A stretch of DNA of 43,829 bases from Chrysochromulina tobinii (GCA_001275005.1 JWZX01003238.1:1-43829); one strand, 5' to 3'. Counted from the stretch's first letter, positions 17,987-26,940 are shown. The notes: generated by a model from the letters alone, not told the origin. A program made the numbers and translations.

Positions 17987-19390
17987 ATGTCATCTTTAGA
18001 ACAGGAGAAGCGCCGCAAGGCAGAGAAGCCTGTGATCAGCGCGGAGCGCGCGGTGCAGCTCGCCAAGGAGCTGTACGGCCTGGACGTGGTCGCCGGCTCG
18101 CTCAAAGAGCTCGACTCGTACGACGACCGTAACTTCTACCTGCGTGCGACGCACGCACGTCCGGATGCGCTGTCCGACCCCCGCGATTGCAACGGCACAC
18201 GCGACGGCGAGGTGCAGCATTTTGTGCTCAAGATCCACAACGGCGTCGAGTCGCTCGCTCCCGCCTTCATCGAATGCCAAAACCAGGCAATGATCTGTGT
18301 GCGCAGGGGCGCAGGCTGCTGGAGCCCACGCGCGCTGCCCTCAGTTCATGGTGAGACCATCGCGCGTGCTACCGCGCCGCTCGCGTCAGGCATCGAGCGT
18401 GAGCACGCAGTTCGGTTGCTGCCCTTTCGGCCGAGCGGACTTTTCGCGGACGTGCCGCTCACACTCACTCTGCTGCGCAACCTCGGCACGGCGACGGCGC
18501 GACTGAGCGCCTCGCTCGCGGACTTCGACCACCCGGCCGCGCACCGCGAGCATGTCTGGGACCTCGCGCACGCGCCTAACGTGCGCCCACTGCTAGTGCA
18601 CGCCCCCGCCGAGCGTCACGCGCTGCTAGCGGGCGTGCTCGACGAGTTCGAGAGCTCGGTGCGTCCTCTCGCGCCGCAGCTGCGCATGGCGGCTATCCAC
18701 GGCGACGTCAACGACCAAAATGTGCTCGTCGACGCGGGTGGAACGCAGGTGCTTGGCATCATCGATTTTGGCGACATGACGTACTCATGGCTCGTCAATG
18801 AGATTGCGATCGCGACGGCGTACGCTCTCATTGCGCTGCACTATAGCGCCCGCACGGCAGGCACGGCGGGCGTGGCGGCCCCGCCAGCTCTGAGCGAGCT
18901 CGAGGTGGCGATCGCGATGACAAGCAGCTACGCGGCCGAGATGACGGCGCTCGGCCAGCGCGGCCTCACCGTCGCCGAGTGGGCCGTGCTACCCACCCTC
19001 ATTGCCTGCCGCATCACCGTCTCACTCATCGTGGGTGCCTACTCGTCGGCGCAAGATCCAGCGAACGAGTACCTCAAGCTCACGCAGCTCCCCGGGTGGG
19101 AAGCCCTCAAGAGACTGCGCGCAGTCCCCGCGCCCGAGCTGGCCGCCCAGCTCAGTGCTGCCGCCGCCTTGCTAAGCACGCCCTTCTGGCAGCCGCCTCA
19201 CTGGAAGAAGAACAACGACGAAGACACAGTTGTGGACCTCCACACTTTGGAACACCGCGCGTACCTCGAGCATTTTGGCGTGCATGCAAAGCTCTCGATG
19301 GCCATCGCCACCGTGCTGAAGGAGCGCCCGGCCAACCCCTTACTAGCCGTCGCAGAGCTCCTCAGCCCACTCCTCAACAAGTCGAAGTGA
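17987..19390 (+). CDS. Hydroxylysine kinase-like APH-family phosphotransferase
   Basis: 467 aa. The aminoglycoside phosphotransferase (APH) fold with the HYKK subfamily's signatures. HYKK phosphorylates 5-hydroxy-L-lysine with GTP in lysine breakdown. YDDRNFYLRA marks the N-lobe. HGDVNDQNVLV is the Brenner-type catalytic loop (Asp and Asn present). GIIDFGDMTYSWLVNEIAIATAY is almost the family pattern for the metal-binding Asp and the helix after it. Substrate is inferred from resemblance. The frame opens at ATG 17939, but the two GTTCACAC promoter-like elements at 17941-17960 overlap it, so ATG 17987 (MSSLEQEKRRK) is preferred. The C-terminal LEHRAYLEHFGVH tail is extra. Confidence 0.82.
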   Translation: MSSLEQEKRRKAEKPVISAERAVQLAKELYGLDVVAGSLKELDSYDDRNFYLRATHARPDALSDPRDCNGTRDGEVQHFVLKIHNGVESLAPAFIECQNQAMICVRRGAGCWSPRALPSVHGETIARATAPLASGIEREHAVRLLPFRPSGLFADVPLTLTLLRNLGTATARLSASLADFDHPAAHREHVWDLAHAPNVRPLLVHAPAERHALLAGVLDEFESSVRPLAPQLRMAAIHGDVNDQNVLVDAGGTQVLGIIDFGDMTYSWLVNEIAIATAYALIALHYSARTAGTAGVAAPPALSELEVAIAMTSSYAAEMTALGQRGLTVAEWAVLPTLIACRITVSLIVGAYSSAQDPANEYLKLTQLPGWEALKRLRAVPAPELAAQLSAAAALLSTPFWQPPHWKKNNDEDTVVDLHTLEHRAYLEHFGVHAKLSMAIATVLKERPANPLLAVAELLSPLLNKSK

Positions 19391-19601
19391 GAGGAATGTG
19401 AGGTGGGTTGACTATTGAATGTGACTGACAGCGCGATGGAAACATTGAATGATTGTGCTGACGGCAGATGGGGTTATGGTAGGGTTATGGCGGGCGGTGT
19501 GAGTCGGTTTGTGACGTCATGCAAGCTCCCCTTTTTGCTGGTTGTGAATGTGCTGCTTACGTGTTGTGTGTATTAACATGAATGTGATGCAGATGTTTCA
19601 C

Positions 19602-19609
19602 ATTCACGA
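19602..19609 (+). promoter_or_regulatory. ATTCACGA element upstream of dioxygenase gene
   Basis: Begins 23 nt before ATG 19625. The region around it is rich in GAATGTGA/CATTCAC words on both strands. Confidence 0.35.
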
Positions 19610-19624
19610 GCTTTTTTGCACGCC

Positions 19625-20582
19625 ATGCAGCTCGACCCAGTACGCAGGCCCGAGCTGCCTGCCTGCGCCGAAGCCGACTTTGCTCGCACTGGCTTCATAG
19701 TGGCCGAAAACCTCCTCGGCGCAGCCACTTGCGCAGCTCTGAACGCACAGCTGGAGCTTGTGTTGCGTGGCGAGTGCGACGGTGCCTTCGGCTGTGCGGA
19801 CAAGGCACCCAAGTTCAGTGCAGAGCGCCGCTGTAAGCCGGGTAAGAAGCCGCCGCCACTCGGCGGTCCATCGAAGCAGACGCTGCAAGTGATCAACATA
19901 TGGAAGGCTGATGCCACATTTGCAAGCGTCGTGCTGAGCCCCACTCTCGGCCAATTGGTTGCTCAGCTTGGTGGCTGGGCGGCTGGGGCTCGCGTCGCGA
20001 ACGATCAGGTGTGGGCCAAGCCTCCTGGCGCGGCGCCCATCACCTTTCATCGCGACTCCGCCTACTTCGACTTCACACCCTCGGATGTGATCACCGTGTG
20101 GCTCGCACTCGATGATATGGAGCCTGAGCTCGGCCCCCTGCAGTACGTTGCCGGCTCCCACCAGTGGGCGGATGGGCGCGTCGGCTCGGCGCAGCAGTTC
20201 TTTGATTGCCGCAACCGGTTTGCTCTGCTGCACGACGCAGCGCGGCGTGAGGGCATCGAGGAGCCCGAGGCGGCTCTCGAGCTCACGACGCTCGGCGTGC
20301 GCATGGGCGGCTGCGGCATCCACAATGGTCGGCTCTGGCATGGGTCGGGTGCAAACGAAAGCCCGAATCGGCCGCGGCGAGGCCTAGGCATCCACTTTGT
20401 GCCGGCGGACGCGCAGTTCACGCACGCAATGGGCAGCACGCTGGCGCACAAGCTACGCCCACCGGAGCAAGTGAACGGCACGGTCATGTCTGAGGCGCTC
20501 TTCCCGATCACCTGGAGGCCTGATCATGCGGCATGTAGGATCCGTGGTGCAGATCCGTGTGCGGATCCGTCGCCCACAACTT

Positions 20583-20623
<41 letters not shown>

Positions 20624-20719
20624 CGAGTCCGGTTTTTCCCCTCTGCGGCGAGCCTGCTGCTGAAGGTGACCATACTCGCTGCCGACAAGGTTCAGATTTC
20701 GGTGGCGGTCAAATTATAA
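19625..20719 (+). CDS. Phytanoyl-CoA dioxygenase (PhyH)-like Fe/2OG oxygenase
   Basis: 364 aa. Fe(II)/2-oxoglutarate-dependent oxygenase of the PhyH superfamily. The iron facial triad is His142 and Asp144 in FHRDSAYFDF and His239 in LWHGSGANES. The 2OG-binding Arg lies in the following NRPRRGLGIHF. YFDF, DVITVWLALDDM and GPLQYVAGSH are typical PhyH beta-strand blocks. Substrate is unknown; members hydroxylate phytanoyl-CoA, small metabolites or natural products. Near the C-terminus a (GGC)n tract encodes 13 glycines, followed by a variable tail that may be non-domain. The frame opens at TTG and the first ATG is 19625. There is no clear peroxisomal signal. Confidence 0.85.
20583..20623. repeat. 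(GGC)n trinucleotide repeat encoding poly-Gly
   Basis: About 13 perfect GGC units, in frame near the 3' end of the dioxygenase gene. Confidence 0.95.
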
Positions 20720-21128
20720 TTGCGGCCCTGTTACGGCCCTGTGTAGTCAGAAAACGCGCCAATAGGAACTTTATACGATCTAGGTATTTTGAGGAGCAAA
20801 CGGACCCGCGTACACACTAGACGCACTTGTCGCACTTCAGAATCTAAATGCCGAATTTTGTCTAAAGTTTGTCTCACCGGTCAGTACTGTTTGACAGTAA
20901 CTAGTACAACTGTAGTTTATTACACGACACTTCTACTGTAACAGTTTAAACTGTACAACTGTAGCGCACTCGCGCCGCGCCGCACCGCCAAGTCCGAATC
21001 TAAAGTTGGTTTTGTGAAATCGTGCATGAATGTGAACGGCCCGCGGCCACGGTGCCTGTGAATGCTTTTTACGTGTCATAAATCACACATACACACATTC
21101 ACATTCACACCCGGAGGAAGGGGTTTGG
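20720..21128. other. Intergenic, lower GC, with palindrome and short repeats
   Basis: 409 bp. The 12-mer GTACAACTGTAG occurs at 20904-20915 and 20953-20964. ACAGTTTAAACTGT (20941-20954) is a perfect 14-bp palindrome. ATTCAC words at 21097-21102 and 21103-21110 are the last element before the next gene. No gene is seen. Confidence 0.6.
21097..21110 (+). promoter_or_regulatory. Doubled ATTCAC element upstream of F-box gene
   Basis: ATTCAC at 21097 is followed directly by ATTCACAC at 21103, 26 nt before ATG 21129. It is the clearest copy of the recurrent upstream element. Confidence 0.4.
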
Positions 21129-22466
21129 ATGGCGCAAGCGACGCTTCTTGTGCGGAGCCTCGCCTCAATGCGCGTCAACGACTCCCAGCACTGCACTTGT
21201 AGACCTGTGTGCAGCACCCTTGAACCGACCACATCAGAGCTTTCAAGAATCTGGCAAGCCTTCTTCAACGAAATGGAAAGGCAAGGCCACTACCGATTTG
21301 AGCGGTTGCTATCTGTGATCCCTGCTGTCGAGACACTGGCTGTAAATCACGCAAGCATTTCAGCGGCACGATCAGCGGACCCTGCCAATGTGGGACTGTG
21401 CGTGTGGGAGACATTAGGGCCCGATGTTGTCACACACATCCTGAGCCTCGCCGGCATTGCTGCCACCGGTGCTGCTGCTGCTGTGAATCGAGCACTTCGA
21501 GAGAGCACGCTGCATGATGATGTGCTGTGGGAGCGGCACACCCGTACGCTCCTGGCAGTCGTGCGCACATCGACAAACACCCGATCAGTGTGGACAGCGC
21601 TGGCGCTCCAATTGCCAGTAGGCCCAGGGAAGCCTAACTGCGGCTGGCGCGCCCTGGCGAGATGCGTGCGCGACGGCGAGCGTTTGGAGCACTGGTCGCA
21701 CCAGGTCTCGCAGATCAAGGACCAAACGGTCTCGGCTGCGCTATCCGTGTCCGCTGAATCCACGGCGTATGTCCGAGGAGCTCGAAGCGACGAGGAGTGG
21801 GCGTTGATCCTCACGCAAAAGAGGCTAGAAGACGCGCGTCGGCGCTTGAGCCTGCTCGCTCTCAAAGACTTCCGAGAGGCACAACGCGTCGCCACGCCGC
21901 CGCAGTCACTGGCCATGGCGACGGTGCTGTTGCGGCTACTGCTTGAGGGCGTGGATGAGGTGTCCACGACCTACTCGAGCATCGAAAGCAGCAGTCGCAG
22001 TAGCAGCAGCAGCACTAGCGACCTCGAGACCAGCAGCATTGAGTGGTTTCGTCAGTCGATGCCTTCGCTCGGTGCGCGCTTTGGTGAGCAGGCGCAGGAG
22101 CACGTGGGCGCGCTGCTCTCCCGGATGCTCTCTTTCGAGCCAGCAGACACGCCTACAGAGCGCTTGGATGCTGTCGAGGCGGCGTTCCCTCGTGTCTGCA
22201 TGGCGCGCCTCGATCAGGCCATGCGCATCAGCATGCAGGCCAAGGGAGGCATCACCGATGAGTGCCGCGTGCTTCGCGTGGCATCGGCAGTGACTCGCTG
22301 GGTGGTGGCAATTGTCATGGACGTGAGAGTCCGCAGGCGCATGCGAGACTGCGCCACAGTCCTCGACGAGCTAGGCGACTGCCTCGAGGCGTTGTTCGCC
22401 CAGTTGTGGGGTGAGCTGGGCCCTGTGGGCGGGGTAGGCAGGCCGGGCGAATGGAAGCGAGCGTGA
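21129..22466 (+). CDS. F-box-like protein, otherwise unknown
   Basis: 445 aa. Residues 92-137 (WETLGPDVVTHILSLAG... VNRALRESTLHDDVLWERH) fit the F-box pattern: L.PDV...IL.L, then A.VNR.....S..D..LW. This would make it an SKP1-SCF ubiquitin ligase adaptor. The match is moderate. The N-terminal 90 residues include an acidic/aromatic segment with several Cys. The remainder is helical, with a Ser-rich stretch (SSIESSSRSSSSS, about 290-310). No WD, LRR or Kelch repeats are seen, so the substrate-binding part is unknown. The gene is 50 bp upstream of the auxilin-like gene on the same strand. The start is the first ATG in frame. Confidence 0.55.
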   Translation: MAQATLLVRSLASMRVNDSQHCTCRPVCSTLEPTTSELSRIWQAFFNEMERQGHYRFERLLSVIPAVETLAVNHASISAARSADPANVGLCVWETLGPDVVTHILSLAGIAATGAAAAVNRALRESTLHDDVLWERHTRTLLAVVRTSTNTRSVWTALALQLPVGPGKPNCGWRALARCVRDGERLEHWSHQVSQIKDQTVSAALSVSAESTAYVRGARSDEEWALILTQKRLEDARRRLSLLALKDFREAQRVATPPQSLAMATVLLRLLLEGVDEVSTTYSSIESSSRSSSSSTSDLETSSIEWFRQSMPSLGARFGEQAQEHVGALLSRMLSFEPADTPTERLDAVEAAFPRVCMARLDQAMRISMQAKGGITDECRVLRVASAVTRWVVAIVMDVRVRRRMRDCATVLDELGDCLEALFAQLWGELGPVGGVGRPGEWKRA

Positions 22467-22474
22467 TGGTGTGA

Positions 22475-22482
22475 ATTCACAT
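22475..22482 (+). promoter_or_regulatory. ATTCACAT element upstream of J-protein gene
   Basis: Begins 42 nt before ATG 22517, inside the short spacer between this gene and the F-box gene. Confidence 0.3.
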
Positions 22483-22516
22483 GAATGTCGGCTGAAGTCG
22501 AATCGAGCCCGCAAAC

Positions 22517-23398
22517 ATGCCTGATGAGGACGAGGACACAGAGAAGGCTGAGCCCGTGGTTGACAATGCCAAGGCGGGACCCGAAGAGGACAGTGCCCGG
22601 GTCGAGCCTCCGGATCCGGAGCCTGCCTTCCGCCACGTATTCGAGAAGCGGGCAAGGCAATGGGCTGAGGGACGTGGCCTCATCTCATTGCTCTCATCGC
22701 TCGAAGCCTTTTGCCCTCACACGTTCACTCTCGCTGCAGCTGAGCTGAGCGATGAGGCACCGCGGCCATGGGTGCCCGCCGAAGGCGCAGAGGAACGTGA
22801 GGTGAAACTCGCATACCACAAGGCCACACGTTTGCTCCACCCCGACCGCCTCTCGAAGCGCGACCTCTCTGTGCGAATCGAAGCCGAGGAGGTTCTCAAG
22901 GTGCTCACGACGGCCTTTTCCACCAAAATCGACTGGTTCAAGGAAGCGGAGCCGACGTCGCCCTCGCTGCACGAGATTCCCTCGAAAACGGAGCCTACCG
23001 CGGCAAGGAGCAGCAGCGCTAAGGACATTCGGGACAGCATCTTTGGCAACGCGGCAAAGCCTGCGACACCCACGTCGCCCGGTGGAAGCTGGATGCCGCC
23101 GCCGCCGCCCACACGGACGAATTCGACGCCGTCCTCCGGAGGCACCGACCTGCGCGACTCCATCTTCGCCGGAGCCTTCGATGTCAAGCCGAAGCCGTCG
23201 CCACCAGTAACGGCCTCGTCGCCATTTGACGACCCACCTGGCGGCTCATCAAACCCTTTTGGAGCAGCACCGACCACTCGCGTCTCCGACGCCTCGCTCT
23301 CCGCGGCCACCGCGCTTTTCGGTGCGGCGGCTCCGTCCGAGACGGTGAATCCGTTCGGGCCGCCGTCAACAGCGCCCGCCGGCAACCCTTTCGAATAG
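22517..23398 (+). CDS. Auxilin-like J protein with NPF motifs
   Basis: 293 aa. A C-terminal-type J domain lies near the middle (about 48-137): EGRGLISLLSSLEAF, then VKLAYHKATRLLHPDRLS (HPD at 108-110), as in auxilin/GAK-type Hsc70 cochaperones that uncoat clathrin. The tail is intrinsically disordered and Pro/Ser-rich. It carries three NPF motifs (246, 278 and 290; the last is two residues before the end), which bind EH domains of endocytic proteins. Two copies of an RDSIF word (172-176 and 213-217) may be further short linear motifs. The N-terminus is acidic. A classical auxilin PTEN-like domain is missing. Role in clathrin or endocytosis is inferred. Confidence 0.8.
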   Translation: MPDEDEDTEKAEPVVDNAKAGPEEDSARVEPPDPEPAFRHVFEKRARQWAEGRGLISLLSSLEAFCPHTFTLAAAELSDEAPRPWVPAEGAEEREVKLAYHKATRLLHPDRLSKRDLSVRIEAEEVLKVLTTAFSTKIDWFKEAEPTSPSLHEIPSKTEPTAARSSSAKDIRDSIFGNAAKPATPTSPGGSWMPPPPPTRTNSTPSSGGTDLRDSIFAGAFDVKPKPSPPVTASSPFDDPPGGSSNPFGAAPTTRVSDASLSAATALFGAAAPSETVNPFGPPSTAPAGNPFE

Positions 23399-23724
23399 CG
23401 GATCAGGAGGAGGAGGGGTAAGCGAGCACCATAGACCCCACCCAACACCAGTGTCATGCAGTGTGTTTGTGGAGTCCGGTAACTGTTGAGAACAATAGTA
23501 CTGTGGGGGGCGCTGGTACCGGTCTTGTGTCCCGGCTCCCCCGGTGTCTTAAAAAGACACCCGGTAAAATGACACCGGGGGAGCTGCGGTGCAAATGTAC
23601 CGGTACAGTCGACCTCGTACAGTACAGTCGACCTCTAAGTCGGGCGCGCTCGTGTTCTTGCATTCTTCGCGAGCTTGGAAAAAGACCGTGTGCGACTGCC
23701 GCGTGCCTTGCGTCTCGGGCAAAA
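23399..23724. other. Intergenic with strong inverted repeat
   Basis: 326 bp between the J protein and the two-exon kinase. It contains a 14-bp perfect inverted repeat and twin ACAGTCGACCTC words, about 23604-23640. No gene is seen. Confidence 0.6.
23535..23584. repeat. Inverted repeat, 14-bp arms with nested hairpin
   Basis: GCTCCCCCGGTGTC (23535-23548) pairs perfectly with GACACCGGGGGAGC (23571-23584). The 22-nt loop holds AAGACACC (23554-23561), which can pair instead with GGTGTCTT (23543-23550). Two mutually exclusive hairpins are therefore possible. It could act in RNA or DNA, or be a foldback repeat remnant. Confidence 0.85.
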
Positions 23725-25338
23725 ATGCCATCCCCCGCCCCTCCCCTGCATCTTGGATCTTTTTCGCTAGACAGGCTCGAGCCCCTCGGACAGGGGAACT
23801 ACGGGTGCTGTTACCTCTACGTCGATCGCGCCACTGGTGCGCAGAGGGTTGTGAAGAGCGTGGCCTCCGCGATCGGCATTTCAGACCCTCGGCGTGAGGC
23901 AGCAGCACTGGAGCGCATCCAGGCACATCCCCACCCCAACGTCGTCAAGTTTTTCGGGCACGAAACCGTTCCTGGTGGCAGCCTCCTCAGCTTCGAGTGC
24001 ATCAGCGGGGGAGAATTGTATGACAACGTGATTGAAGCACTTTCACAAGGCACGCCTGTGCCCACGGTGCGGGCACGCACGCTCTTCCACCAAATTGCGC
24101 GTGGCGTCGATCACCTGCACAAGCTGGGAATAGGGCACCTCGACATCAAGCTGGTGCGTCGTCGCTAGGAACGCCCGAACCCCTTGCCCGCAAGTCCCTG
24201 TAGCCGCACTGCCTCCTGAGTCGATGCGAGCGCCTTGCAGGAGAACTGCATGCTCCATGCCGACATGCAGACTGTGAGCGTCGTAGACCTCGGTCTGTGG
24301 CACGACCTCCAGCTCGGTCTGGTGAACCAAGATCTTTATCGCGGCTCGCCCGCCTACATGTCGCCCGAGGTGTTCGTCAACAAAGGCAGGCGAGAGCCTC
24401 CGACGATGCCGTACGATGCCGTGCCAGCGGACGTGTGGTCGCTCGGTGTGTGCCTCTTCGTGATGCTCATGGGCTTCTATCCGCTCGACGAGCACCCCAC
24501 CATCAGTGGGTACCAGCACCTCCAAGAGCAGCACACGCTCGGCTTAGGTACTCTCGAGGCCACCTGCGGACCTGTGTCCATTCAAGTCTTCCCCTTGCGG
24601 CGTATGTACGGACCGATGCGGCGCCACCAACTGCTCAGCAGCGCGCCCGAGGCGGCGGACCTCCTCGATGGCATGCTGGAGGCTGAGCCCGCGGAGCGTC
24701 TCTCCCTCCAGCAGATCCTAACGTCCGAGTTCGTGCACGACAGTGAGGCCCTGACCGAGAGTGAGGTCTACGCCGCTGCTGCTGAAGCCGAGAGAGCCGC
24801 CGCCGTGAGCGCCGCCGCCACCGCCGCCATCGCCGCCATCGCCGCCGCCTCCGACGGTGCCGAAGCCGACGCCGACGCCACAGCCGACGCCACAGCCGAT
24901 GCCACAGCCGATGCCTCTGGACTGCCGTTGCCGCTGCCGCCGCCGCCCCCGCCGCCCGTGCAAGGCATTGAAGAGCGCCCATCACGACGCCAGCGAGCCG
25001 TGCTCCGCTCCGTGAGCCAGCTCGCGGGCGAGCCGATGGAGGCGGATGGCGCTGAGGGCGCCGGCGTCGGCGGCGCCAGCCTTAGCCGATTGGGCAGTGC
25101 CCTTGCCGCGTGCGTCCTCGAAGAGGTGCCTTCTATGGAATGGCGCTCGCTTTCGTCTGGTCCGCCCCCCTTCCATGGCCAGTCAAGCGGCGGTTACGCG
25201 AGCATGGCGACGGGCTCATGGAACGACGTCGACGAGGACGAGAGCGTCGAGCAGCCCTCGTATCGCTCGATGGAAGCGGCGGGCCCACCCGAGGTGCCGC
25301 CGCCGCTCAAGCGTCAGCTCGCAGTGGCGGTGGCGTGA
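23725..25338 (+). CDS. Two-exon Ser/Thr kinase with atypical HLD and DLG motifs
   Basis: Exons 23725-24153 and 24241-25338 (508 aa) split by an 87-bp phase-0 intron (GTGCGT...TTGCAG). Splicing joins HLDIKL to ENCMLHAD, completing the catalytic loop. The domain is CAMK/SNF1-like: GQGNYGCCYLY, VVKSV (lysine present), SFECISGGELYDNV, then GIGHLDIKLEN and VVDLGLW, and a SPAYMSPEV activation end. Classical HRD reads HLD and DFG reads DLG. The catalytic Asp and the metal Asp remain, so activity is plausible but altered. The tail is Ala-rich with an imperfect 12-bp tandem (ATADATAD), a proline run and a C-terminal disordered segment. The exon-1 frame starts far upstream but only ATG 23725 gives a clean kinase N-terminus. 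Confidence 0.88.
24154..24240 (+). other. Spliceosomal intron, 87 bp
   Basis: GTGCGT donor and TTGCAG acceptor. It contains an in-frame stop. Removing it restores the kinase catalytic loop. Phase 0. Confidence 0.88.
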
Positions 25339-25653
25339 GAGGCGTCCCGGTGAAACGTGAGAGGGGGGGGGAGGCCGAGCGCGATCCAGCTCCTAAAGTC
25401 CTAATAATTACTATTTGTGTACAACAGTGTACATACCATGCTAATCCACGTCGCAACCGATAGCATAGCGCCGTGTTGTACAGTACTCGGGATCGATTCT
25501 TGAAATCAGCCGCACAGCCTACAGAAATCCTACTTGATTTGAGCTGGATTTAAAGCTCAATTTCACAAGTTGCGAAACCGCAAACCGGAAATCAGAAATT
25601 CGCTGCGACGAATCGGCTCTGCACGGTCTACAGGCCGTTTAGCCGGGATCGGT
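25339..25653. other. Convergent intergenic gap
   Basis: 315 bp between two converging genes, lower in GC than the flanks. A G-run (about 25364-25371) and AT-rich words are seen. No gene or RNA is recognised. Confidence 0.5.
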
Positions 25654-26862
25654 CTAGCTGCTCAGTTGACCGTCCACAGGCGCGACGACAAACTGCGCCG
25701 CGGCCGCGTCCCACACGTAGTATATGACCGGCTGGCTGCTGCTCGCGCTGCTTGCGGACCAGTAGAGGGAGGAACGAGGGTCGAAGTAGAGGCCCGACGA
25801 TGCGTTAAAGTACACGCGATGGGCGGCGTCGAGCACGAAGCCGCCCGCCACGGCGCCGGCGTGCACATGCGGCTCGATGCCGAGGGCTACAGCAGCTGCG
25901 GCCGAGGCCTCGTCGCCCTGTGCGGATGCGAGGCTGCTGGTAGCGGCGCCATCGGCCGCCCGGCGCAGCACTTCAACCTCATCGAGGAGCGCTTCACGCA
26001 GGCGGCTGTAGATGTCGAAGCGACCCGCGCGGAGCATCGCGTCAGCGGCGTCCGTCAGCTCCTCAAACTGCTGCTTGGCGAGTATCTCCTCGAGATTGCC
26101 GTCGTCGCCGTGGCCGTCAGCCGCACCTGCGGCCGACGCGGCACTTGGCGTGCCGGACCCGGCAGCCTGACGCTTGCCACCACTCGTAGCGTGCCTCTTG
26201 CTTAGGCGCCGGAGAGCTGCAGCCACCGTCTCGCCAGGTTTCACGACCGCGAGAATCTGCTGGAGCAGTGCCCCGCGGTCGGCCGCGGGCTCGTCAGGCT
26301 GCTGCTGCATCTCAATCTGCTGCTGCAGCAGACGCCGCCGCTTCTCGACCTTCTCGGCGCTCTCGCCCGTGGAGTCGACCTCGCCGAGCCAAGCGTCATT
26401 CGCATCGTCGGGGTCGTCGCCCTTGCGCTTCCACACGTAGTTGAAATCGTCGTCGAAGTGGCCCTCGCGACGCTCCGCGTCCATGTTGAAGGCCTCTATC
26501 TTAAAGCCTGCCTCAGAGCTGTCCATGGAAAGTTGCTGCTTCTCAAACCGCTCGGTCTCGCTCAGATCGAGCTCGCGAGAGTCGCCTGCATCACCCTCGA
26601 GCTTGCCGTCGGCTCCGAGCTTGAGCTTGTGCTCGTCCCCTGCGGTCTCAACGTCGGCAGCCGTCGCTTGCAGCTCAGCCGATGATCCAGCCCCCGCGGC
26701 GCCCGCTCCACGTGCACCACGGCCCTTGGGCAGGTCGGCAGGATCGGGCTTGGCGAAGCCACTCACGCCGCGTCCTCGGCCAGCAACGTAGCCCGGAGGC
26801 GGCGCAGTGTTGAAGCGGTCCGCGAGCTTCGCGAGCGACGGGCGCTGCTTGAGGCGATCCAT
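25654..26862 (-). CDS. CD2BP2/LIN1-like U5 snRNP protein with OCRE domain
   Basis: 402 aa. The core matches CD2BP2/LIN1 (U5-52K): IEAFNMDAERREGHFDDDFNY (123-142), DAWLGEVD (156-163), VKPGETVAAALRRL (207-220), FEELTDAADAMLRAGRFDIYSRLRE (266-290). The N-terminus has PPPGYVAGRGRGVSGF (21-36), resembling the PRP1_N motif of Prp6. The C-terminus is an OCRE-type octamer repeat instead of GYF (about 342-392): FVLDAAHRVYFN, SGLYFDPRSSLYW, then IYYVWD. CD2BP2 works in tri-snRNP assembly in the nucleus, and OCRE domains occur in splicing factors such as RBM5. The mosaic is the odd point. It is divergent with the FN3/EF-hand gene, 108 bp between start codons. Confidence 0.85.
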   Translation of the reverse strand: MDRLKQRPSLAKLADRFNTAPPPGYVAGRGRGVSGFAKPDPADLPKGRGARGAGAAGAGSSAELQATAADVETAGDEHKLKLGADGKLEGDAGDSRELDLSETERFEKQQLSMDSSEAGFKIEAFNMDAERREGHFDDDFNYVWKRKGDDPDDANDAWLGEVDSTGESAEKVEKRRRLLQQQIEMQQQPDEPAADRGALLQQILAVVKPGETVAAALRRLSKRHATSGGKRQAAGSGTPSAASAAGAADGHGDDGNLEEILAKQQFEELTDAADAMLRAGRFDIYSRLREALLDEVEVLRRAADGAATSSLASAQGDEASAAAAVALGIEPHVHAGAVAGGFVLDAAHRVYFNASSGLYFDPRSSLYWSASSASSSQPVIYYVWDAAAAQFVVAPVDGQLSS

Positions 26863-26932
26863 GCTAAGTTCCGGCTCTACAAGTCAAGTCGAGTCCAAGT
26901 GCAGTACCGTACATGCACAAGTTTCCTCGCCC

Positions 26933-26940
26933 ATTCACGC
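26933..26940 (+). promoter_or_regulatory. ATTCACGC element in divergent promoter
   Basis: 38 nt before ATG 26971. The 108-bp shared promoter also has GTGAATT and GTGAATG, the same core on the other strand, facing the CD2BP2-like gene. Confidence 0.35.

Noticed and set aside
24154-24240. Reading the kinase as two separate truncated genes
   Set aside because: The split falls inside the catalytic loop and consensus GT/AG sites restore a perfect loop, so an intron is the better explanation.
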